This document shows, one piece after another, positions 7,215-12,621 of a DNA stretch of 12,621 nucleotides; position 1 is the first letter of the stretch, and every line of letters starts with the position of its first letter. The DNA comes from an uncultured Flavobacteriia bacterium (lineage in GTDB: Bacteria > Bacteroidota > Bacteroidia > Flavobacteriales_D > Crocinitomicaceae), in assembly GCA_903928365.1 (NCBI GenBank), contig CAIYQV010000259.1, positions 1 through 12,621 of the forward strand, read 5' to 3'. The notes below the pieces were generated by a model. That model was given only the letters and a program-made list of their open reading frames with translations, was not told the DNA's origin and did no database searches. A program made the position numbers and the translations under genes.

Positions 7215-7246
7215 AGGCAGCACAAATTCGTTTGTGCTGCCTTTTT
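7215..7246 (+). terminator. intrinsic terminator with TTCG loop, directly upstream of the regulator-kinase operon
   Basis: AGGCAGCACAAA (7215-7226) pairs perfectly with TTTGTGCTGCCT (7231-7242) around a TTCG tetraloop, then T residues to 7246. It begins 9 bp after the stop of the secreted protein gene and ends 9 bp before the ATG at 7256. No convincing promoter fits between it and that ATG, so the downstream operon probably depends on read-through. Confidence 0.92.
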
Positions 7247-7255
7247 AACTAACTT

Positions 7256-7945
7256 ATGGATACGCTCAAAGGACATACCATTTTACTTGTTGATGATGAA
7301 CAGGATATTCTGAATTTTCTTTCGTACAATCTAAAGAAAGAAGGATATAAAGTGTTCACGGCAGCGAATGGTGAAGAAGGGGTTAAGATGGTACAACAGA
7401 TCCATCCGTCCCTTATTCTAATGGATGTCATGATGCCTAAAATGGATGGTATCGAAGCGTGTCAGGTGATCAGAAAAGATCTGAATATCACACAGCCTAT
7501 CATTGCCTTTCTAACTTCCAGAGCTGAAGATTATTCACAGATCGCAGGATTTGAAGCAGGGGCAGATGATTACATTACCAAGCCTGTTCGACCAAGGTTA
7601 CTCATCAGTAAAGTGGAATCATTACTAAGACGATTGAGTCGAGCGCATCTAGAAAAGACTGAAAATTCCGCAACCTCTCTTAAAATCGACCGCGAGAAAT
7701 TCATGGTTGAAATACAAGGAAAGAGTATGCTACTTCCTAAAAAAGAATTCGAATTACTGGAATTACTTGCCAGCAGACCTGGAAAAGTTTACTCTAGAGA
7801 ACAAATATTGACGATCGTATGGGGAAATGATACGGTTGTCGGAGAACGCACCATCGATGTTCACATTCGTAAATTGAGAGAAAAGCTGGGAGATGATTAT
7901 ATTCGCACTATAAAAGGTGTAGGATATACCTTCAGCGAATCGTGA
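7256..7945 (+). CDS. phoB: PhoB-like OmpR-family response regulator (second copy, paired with kinase)
   Basis: A cytoplasmic DNA-binding response regulator of 229 residues. The receiver has the acidic pair D13-D14, phospho-acceptor D57 in LMDVMMPKMDG, T87 in FLTSRAEDY, and K109 in DDYITKPVRP. The winged-helix domain (about 141-227) has LPKKEFELLELLASRPG and the recognition stretch VVGERTIDVHIRKLREKLG (194-212). It is clearly a paralogue of the regulator at 784, sharing LSYNLKKEGY, EDYSQIAG and the recognition helix. Its stop overlaps the kinase start by 4 nt (GTGA), so the two are translationally coupled and form a cognate pair. Transcription probably reaches it through the terminator just upstream or from an unseen internal promoter. 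The name phoB rests on domain similarity, the PhoR-like partner and Pho-box-like sites nearby; no phosphate transporter is in the window to confirm it. Confidence 0.92.
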   Translation: MDTLKGHTILLVDDEQDILNFLSYNLKKEGYKVFTAANGEEGVKMVQQIHPSLILMDVMMPKMDGIEACQVIRKDLNITQPIIAFLTSRAEDYSQIAGFEAGADDYITKPVRPRLLISKVESLLRRLSRAHLEKTENSATSLKIDREKFMVEIQGKSMLLPKKEFELLELLASRPGKVYSREQILTIVWGNDTVVGERTIDVHIRKLREKLGDDYIRTIKGVGYTFSES

Positions 7946-9027
7946 AAAACATCAGACCCATTCACTTAGTAATTGGCGGAAGCGCGGTCACCTTCCTTTT
8001 TACTTTATTAATTACATTCATTATCGATCTTCAGGTAGTGAATTTTCCTTTTTGGGTATTGATAGGATTGCCCTTCGCTACAGGACTCATCTCCTTTGGA
8101 ATATTCTATTTTTTTATTCAACGGTTCATCAATGATCGTCTGAAAGTTCTTTATCGTTCCATCCGGAAAGGAAAAATCACCAAAGAGAACGATCTGGATT
8201 TTCGAATTACGGATGATGTCATCGCCAAAGCGGAAGAGGAAACCAAACTCTGGACAGAGGAACGCAATCAGGAAATTGAACGATTAAAAGAACAAGAAGA
8301 ATTTCGACGCGAATTCCTTGGCAACTTGGCACACGAATTAAAAACACCGGTTTTTTCGATGCAGGGTTACATCCTTACACTCCTCGACGGAGGATTGGAA
8401 GACGAGACCGTAAACCGAAATTTCCTGGAACGGGCCTCTAAATCTGCGGAACGCATGGCTAATATCCTGGAGGATCTGGATGAAATAACTAAACTTGAAG
8501 TAGATACACTTCAAATGCAGATTCGGGCATTTGATTTAGTTGAACTTGCCAAAGAAATATTCGAAGCCTTAGAATTCAGAGCTCAGGAACGAAGCATAAA
8601 ACTCTCCTTTGCCAAAGATTACGGGAGTATTTTTGTGAATGGGGATAAAACAAAGATCGGTCAGGTACTTACCAATCTGATCAACAACTCCATTTTCTAC
8701 GGTAATGAAGGTGGAAATACGATCATACGAATTTTCATCGTCGATGACATTGTTACCATAGAAGTTTCAGATGACGGACCAGGTATTGATGAGAAACATA
8801 TCCCCCGACTTTTCGAACGTTTTTATCGTGTTGAAAAAAGCCGTAACAGAAACGAAGGTGGATCAGGACTTGGACTAGCGATTTGCAGACATATTATTGA
8901 ATCGCACGGACAAACCATGTCCGTTAGAAGTACTGTAGGAATCGGAAGTACCTTCGCCTTCAGTCTCGATAAAAGCAAACAGCAATCTGCAGGATTATAT
9001 TCTTCCCGGGGTGTTCAGATCAAATGA
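7942..9027 (+). CDS. phoR: PhoR-like membrane sensor histidine kinase
   Basis: An inner-membrane kinase of 361 residues that should phosphorylate the regulator at 7256 and perhaps that at 784. Two membrane segments (about 8-29 and 36-59) are separated by only a few residues, so there is almost no periplasmic sensor. A charged coiled-coil-like linker (about 95-124) follows, without an obvious PAS domain. The phospho-acceptor is H131 in FLGNLAHELKTPV. The ATPase domain shows the N box (QVLTNLINNSIFYG, N245 and N249), G1 (DDGPGI, 277-282), F box (FERFYRVEKS, 291-300) and G2 (GSGLGLAI, 307-314). All catalytic motifs are intact. Translation starts at GTG overlapping the regulator's TGA. The lack of an external sensor matches PhoR-type kinases, which read a membrane partner rather than bind ligand. 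Only 3 bp separate its stop from the convergent gene. Confidence 0.93.
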   Translation: MKNIRPIHLVIGGSAVTFLFTLLITFIIDLQVVNFPFWVLIGLPFATGLISFGIFYFFIQRFINDRLKVLYRSIRKGKITKENDLDFRITDDVIAKAEEETKLWTEERNQEIERLKEQEEFRREFLGNLAHELKTPVFSMQGYILTLLDGGLEDETVNRNFLERASKSAERMANILEDLDEITKLEVDTLQMQIRAFDLVELAKEIFEALEFRAQERSIKLSFAKDYGSIFVNGDKTKIGQVLTNLINNSIFYGNEGGNTIIRIFIVDDIVTIEVSDDGPGIDEKHIPRLFERFYRVEKSRNRNEGGSGLGLAICRHIIESHGQTMSVRSTVGIGSTFAFSLDKSKQQSAGLYSSRGVQIK

Positions 9028-9030
9028 TCC

Positions 9031-12000
9031 TCATTCCTTAACAAAGCGGAATTGTTGATCTCCTAAGCGCACAAAATACATTCCTCTTTTCATGTTGGAA
9101 AGCGATACCCCAGTTACCGGATCATATAATTCAGACAGAACAATATTCCCACTAACATCAATAACACTAATTGGCTGCTCTTCATATCCATTCACAAAAA
9201 GAACTTCTCTCGTTGGATTAGGATAAACCATTCTTTGATCCTGTTTTCTTTCCAGTCGAATTATTTCAGATTCACTCGTCTGACCATCACGATCCTCCAT
9301 GAGTAATTGGTAATAAGAAACACCATGAAAATCGTCAAGATCCTTGAAATGATAAGTTAACAATGAGGTGCTGAATCCAGCCGCCGCTACTGTGGAGATC
9401 GTTTCGAAATGTTTTCCATCGGCGCTTCGCTGCAAGTAAAAAGTAGATGTATTATTTTCCGAAGCTGTCTTCCAGATTACTTCTGTTCCCTTGTCCGTAA
9501 TATTACCCTCAAAGGAAATAAGTTCCAGCGGTAAGGCAGTATTGCATGACACATCCGGCGTCAATGCCGCCTCTGCTTTGCTCGCCGAAGAATAGGGTCC
9601 TTCAAAAGAGAGGTTACAGATCTTCACACCTGAACCAGTAGGATTCGTGTTGAATACCCTCAGAAAATAGTAGTTCTTACTTCCTGCAACCGGACCATTC
9701 AAATTGTAATAAACTCGAGATACTCCGCCATGTGGCCCTGCACCTGAATTACATGGCGTGGTGATTAACTGTTGTGAAATAAGGGAAACACTACTTTCAA
9801 GTACACTGGATGAACAAGGGTGATCGAAATCTGCGCAACCGCCATTCAAACCGCTTTCTGCAACATGACTGCAAGGAACATACGATGAATTACCGAGTGA
9901 CCATTGCGAGCGCAATTCAAAATCAAGATTCTGATTATCTCCTTCAACGCGGATATTCCAATACTTAAAAGCAGGAGTTCCGGGTGGAAGATCAATCTTA
10001 AACCACACTTCATCAAGACTGTTACACCCTGAGCTACAACTCATTGAATTGGAGTAGGAATTTTCACCGCAAGACCAGTTTTCAGTAGACATGTTCGAAG
10101 AAAAAGCAGCCAATTTATATGTAACATCAACCGTTCCTGCCTGTGAATGATACAAACGGATGTAATATGTCGCGCCCGGTGTAAGATTTCCAAATACCGC
10201 CCATTTCTTAGATCCAGGGATATTCGGACTTGTGCTGTACACTTGAGAACCAGATTGGGTGGTTGGAGTATCAAACAGCTCGACGGACAATAGGTGACCT
10301 GAAACTGATTCAAAAAACACCGTAATCCATCCTTTGGAATTTGTAATTGAACCACCATTATCCGGCGCAACAAAACTAAACCAGACATCCTTTTGAGGAG
10401 CGTTACTAACCGGTGTCGTTGGTGTGGCGCCCTGCGCATTCCAAATAGAAAGATCAGAATATTGCATACAAGAGGAGACGGTCAATGGTGCCGCAGCATA
10501 AATTCCCGTGGGGTTATCATTGCACGGAGCGGGAACTGCATTGTCCATTTTTACAGTGAAGTCAAAATCAAAGCTCGTATTCAGGTAATAGGGACGTAAT
10601 CTCAACAAATAGTAATCACCCTGAGTCAGATCTGAAACCGTCCAGGTTGTACCAGCACCATCAAGTAGACCACTGCAAGATAAAAGTGAAGCATCGCCAC
10701 ATGAACTGTAAACATAGGCTACCGCATCTTTGCTAGAAGGAGAACTTCCAGTCGCGGTGTAAGTCAGTTGCATGGATGTGATTACAGAAGAAGCAGCCGG
10801 ATTGCCATTAGAACAGGCTAATTGCGGAACTCGAAAGACATACCAAACATCTCTGCCATTATTTGGGTCTGCAGGATTGTTGGATGTGCCGTTACAAGAT
10901 GTTGAACTTAAACCGGATTCGCAGTCGTTGGAACCTGAAAATGTACCTGACACGGTTTCTCCATCCTGGGTTTTGAGATTATTATCCGGATTGCAAATCA
11001 AGTTATACTTATTGTAACCATGCGAAGCATCTGAATTCCCCAGAATGGCTGGCCCACTCCCACTCCAGATATAGCTGCATTTGTTGTTCGCAACTCCCAC
11101 TGCTCCGGGGATAACTATAATCGATGGAGAAGCTGTACTTCCAGCTGTTTGCACCAATCGGAGCAAATAACCTCCAAGTGCACCGTTATGCATTTCATCC
11201 AAACAACGGATCGTGTAATTCCCATTGGCAGATATACTCACCGTTGAAAGATAATTTGAAGAAAGGTTGGAACAGTTTGAACTGCTCAGTGTATTTCCCT
11301 TGTAGAGGTAGGCTGTCAATTGTTGACCTGCAGTCAAGCCGCTTACGTTAATGGTTGCGGAAGTTGATGCTACCACTATTCCATCCACAGTGGCGGTATT
11401 TGGACTGAATTTATACCACAAGTCGGCACCAGATTCTGTGGGATATGAGGACGATGGTGACGCATAATTGAAATTCGCAGTTTGAGCAGATGTGACTGTG
11501 AATCCCGGAAGCACATTCTGAAACCATTCACAAGAGTTATTTGCTGCCACTGCCTTTCCCGAAACGGTAACATTTCCTACTGTTCCCACCGGAATGATTT
11601 GCACTTTGCGTGTCTGACTTTGGGTTGATTGCAAATTATTGAATTGGGTAGTATACGCTGTTGACGATAGATTCACAAGTTCACAATATTCTACATCGCT
11701 TGCAATAGGTGCTCCACATGCATAGGTAACTTTGTAGACCATAATGCGAACTGCCTGTCCTGAAGTTCCGGTCAAGGTTAATTCCGATAGAAAAACCGTT
11801 CCTGCTGTTGCGGTAGGATAATTGAACTGGTACCACAGATCTTTCGCTGCCGTTTTAGAACCCAACGTACAATCTGTCCACTCATCCGAGGCATCAGATA
11901 AGGAAGCAGTGTAGTTTCCGGTATGAGCTGTACCACCATTATTGGTAGTAATATTGATCGCTGTGGAACAGATGTCATTGGCTTGAGGGGCTTGTGCTTC

Positions 12001-12282
12001 AATCGTAAAAGATGGGTGAGGGACGGAACTACAAACCGCGGCTGAAGAGGAACTGCTCGAAACAGCACCCATAATGCGCACATAATAAGTGCCTCCGGTT
12101 GTCAAATTCAAAATCGTTTGTGAGGGTTTTGCACTTGAAAGAAATGACCCTCCATAAGAGGCTGTGCTGTTTGTTGGCGTAGCAGTAATAATGGCATTAC
12201 CAACAACATTTGCACTATTAACTGTTCCAGGGCTTGCGGTGTACAAACAAAACAAGAACATTGCAGACCTGAATGCGGACAT
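9031..12282 (-). CDS. large secreted T9SS cargo protein with repeated DxWY/F modules (N-terminus lost at a junction)
   Basis: The ORF encodes 1083 residues. At least five modules contain a DLWY/DVWF-type motif: DLWYQF 148, DLWYKF 287, DVWYVF 478, DVWFSF 632 and DEVWFKI 757. Several modules end in TYYVRI, YYLLRL or TYYIRL, a pattern like pre-peptidase C-terminal or adhesin-type beta-sandwich domains. Many Cys suggest disulphides. An Fn3-like linker (LPLELISFEG, about 936-1010) leads to a type A T9SS sorting domain from about 1017 (YPNPTREVLFV to FRFVKE). It is therefore surface-exposed or secreted; its target is unknown. The first 15 or so residues lie antisense to a TolC-like reading frame, and there is no credible signal peptide. 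The open module at residues 16-72 begins mid-domain. The true N-terminus is therefore missing, and the coding portion is really about 9031-12240. Its stop lies 3 bp from the kinase stop, with no terminator between. Confidence 0.82.
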   Translation of the reverse strand: MSAFRSAMFLFCLYTASPGTVNSANVVGNAIITATPTNSTASYGGSFLSSAKPSQTILNLTTGGTYYVRIMGAVSSSSSSAAVCSSVPHPSFTIEAQAPQANDICSTAINITTNNGGTAHTGNYTASLSDASDEWTDCTLGSKTAAKDLWYQFNYPTATAGTVFLSELTLTGTSGQAVRIMVYKVTYACGAPIASDVEYCELVNLSSTAYTTQFNNLQSTQSQTRKVQIIPVGTVGNVTVSGKAVAANNSCEWFQNVLPGFTVTSAQTANFNYASPSSSYPTESGADLWYKFSPNTATVDGIVVASTSATINVSGLTAGQQLTAYLYKGNTLSSSNCSNLSSNYLSTVSISANGNYTIRCLDEMHNGALGGYLLRLVQTAGSTASPSIIVIPGAVGVANNKCSYIWSGSGPAILGNSDASHGYNKYNLICNPDNNLKTQDGETVSGTFSGSNDCESGLSSTSCNGTSNNPADPNNGRDVWYVFRVPQLACSNGNPAASSVITSMQLTYTATGSSPSSKDAVAYVYSSCGDASLLSCSGLLDGAGTTWTVSDLTQGDYYLLRLRPYYLNTSFDFDFTVKMDNAVPAPCNDNPTGIYAAAPLTVSSCMQYSDLSIWNAQGATPTTPVSNAPQKDVWFSFVAPDNGGSITNSKGWITVFFESVSGHLLSVELFDTPTTQSGSQVYSTSPNIPGSKKWAVFGNLTPGATYYIRLYHSQAGTVDVTYKLAAFSSNMSTENWSCGENSYSNSMSCSSGCNSLDEVWFKIDLPPGTPAFKYWNIRVEGDNQNLDFELRSQWSLGNSSYVPCSHVAESGLNGGCADFDHPCSSSVLESSVSLISQQLITTPCNSGAGPHGGVSRVYYNLNGPVAGSKNYYFLRVFNTNPTGSGVKICNLSFEGPYSSASKAEAALTPDVSCNTALPLELISFEGNITDKGTEVIWKTASENNTSTFYLQRSADGKHFETISTVAAAGFSTSLLTYHFKDLDDFHGVSYYQLLMEDRDGQTSESEIIRLERKQDQRMVYPNPTREVLFVNGYEEQPISVIDVSGNIVLSELYDPVTGVSLSNMKRGMYFVRLGDQQFRFVKE
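12225..12245. other. breakpoint joining two 5'-truncated, divergent genes
   Basis: Left of about 12235 the minus strand encodes the T9SS cargo protein. Right of about 12236 the plus strand encodes a TolC-family protein. Both are divergent and enter mid-protein, with no starts, signal peptides or promoter between them. Two real divergent genes cannot begin like this, so the point marks a rearrangement or an assembly join. The exact base cannot be set from this sequence alone. Confidence 0.75.
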
Positions 12283-12621
12283 TGCGAAGACCTATGCCCT
12301 TCCTACACTTTCGGTATCCGGCGCCTATCTTTACAACAGAAGTACCAATGCGATCGGGTTTGCCCTGTTTAGCAGAAGCTATGGTGGAAATGGCACGGTA
12401 AACCTTAGTGTGCCTATGTTTCAAGGTGGCAACATTAGAAGGCAGACAAAAGTCGCATCGCTTCAGTCTATGCGCGAGGAATTGTTGTATGAACGCCAGA
12501 ATACGATCATAAAACGTCAGCACCGCACTGCCAGACGGAATTATGACATCGCAGTGCAGTCATGGAAACTGGCGACAGAAGACATGAAATTCGCCCGCGA
12601 AAATCTTGATGTACAGTTTGC
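12236..12621 (+). CDS. TolC-family outer-membrane efflux protein (internal fragment, truncated at both ends)
   Basis: An open frame of about 128 codons without stops reads YKQNKNIADLNADIAK, then TYALPTLSVSGAYLYNRS, NLSVPMFQGGNIRRQTKVAS, a long charged helix (EELLYERQNTIIKRQHRTARRNYD) and ATEDMKFARENLDVQF. An LPTLS strand, a VPxFxGG block and paired long helices are the pattern of one TolC repeat, the trimeric outer-membrane channel of RND or ABC efflux and type I secretion. Family members are about 420-470 residues. The N-terminal part with signal peptide is missing at the junction near 12240 and the 3' end is beyond the window. An in-frame ATG at 12191 exists, but the codons from there to the junction are antisense to the T9SS gene, so it is not taken as the start. 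Which of the two TolC repeats this is remains uncertain. Confidence 0.8.

Noticed and set aside
7227..7234. TTCGTTTG as a -7 element driving the regulator-kinase operon
   Set aside because: It fits the variant consensus, but it is formed by the loop and descending arm of the terminator hairpin, and no -33 element lies at the right distance.
7245..7255. TTAACTAAC as another Pho-box-like site
   Set aside because: The two cores are only 4 bp apart, not 11, and the stretch lies directly before the ATG, so it cannot act as an upstream activator site.
10041..11573. Overlapping ORFs on both strands within the large T9SS gene
   Set aside because: They are frame shadows of a long, clearly coding gene; none shows a domain, signal peptide or promoter.
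12191..12235. ATG 12191 as the true start of the TolC fragment, with a hydrophobic N-terminus
   Set aside because: The codons from 12191 to the junction are antisense to T9SS coding sequence. The hydrophobic look is a by-product, and a TolC signal peptide would not run directly into the repeat at this point.
12241..12282. Residues 1-15 of the T9SS protein ORF as a signal peptide
   Set aside because: This stretch is the reverse strand of well-patterned TolC coding sequence, it lacks a proper cleavage region, and the next residues begin mid-module.
9031..12621. Phase-variable invertible segment as the cause of the truncated genes
   Set aside because: No inverted repeat or recombinase gene is visible at the breakpoint or elsewhere in the window, so there is no positive evidence for programmed inversion.
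1..12621. CRISPR arrays, tRNA or rRNA genes, insertion sequences
   Set aside because: No regularly spaced identical repeats, cloverleaf or rRNA-like sequences, or transposase motifs were seen on either strand.

Overview
The window looks like chromosomal DNA of a member of the Bacteroidota. The evidence is two proteins ending in type IX secretion (T9SS) sorting domains, a TonB-dependent receptor with an N-terminal carboxypeptidase-regulatory-like domain, and upstream regions with the phylum's TAnnTTTG-type -7 element instead of classical -35/-10 boxes. An order such as Flavobacteriales is plausible but cannot be fixed from this sequence.

Layout. (1) Positions 1-550, minus strand: 5' part of an OmpR-family response regulator of the RprY type, running off the left edge, preceded by a leader with a strong hairpin and a possible 17-residue upstream ORF. 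(2) Positions 551-783: a divergent control region. (3) Positions 784-9027, plus strand: a compact block of a PhoB-like response regulator, a TonB-dependent receptor, a large secreted multidomain T9SS protein, a second PhoB-like regulator and a PhoR-like histidine kinase. (4) Positions 9031-~12240, minus strand: a large secreted T9SS cargo protein made of repeated DxWY/F modules, convergent with the kinase gene. (5) Positions ~12236-12621, plus strand: a TolC-family efflux fragment. Genes 4 and 5 both lose their 5' ends at one point near 12240, which marks a rearrangement or an assembly join.

How it may work together. The plus-strand block reads as a phosphate-type signalling island. Two regulators with almost the same DNA-recognition helix flank two surface or secreted proteins, and a kinase with almost no periplasmic domain closes the block. 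The promoters of the first regulator, the receptor and the secreted protein share one architecture: two TTAAY-like half-sites 11 bp apart, a TGGC-containing -33 region 36-38 bp downstream of the first half-site, and a -7 element 58-59 bp downstream of it. This is the layout of a Pho box upstream of a promoter. It suggests that the regulators control themselves and an outer-membrane uptake pair, possibly for phosphate or organophosphate. The phosphate link is inferred from homology and motif geometry and is not proven here.

Two strong intrinsic terminators (after the receptor and after the secreted protein) separate transcription units. The second lies only 9 bp upstream of the regulator-kinase operon, so that operon is probably fed by terminator read-through.
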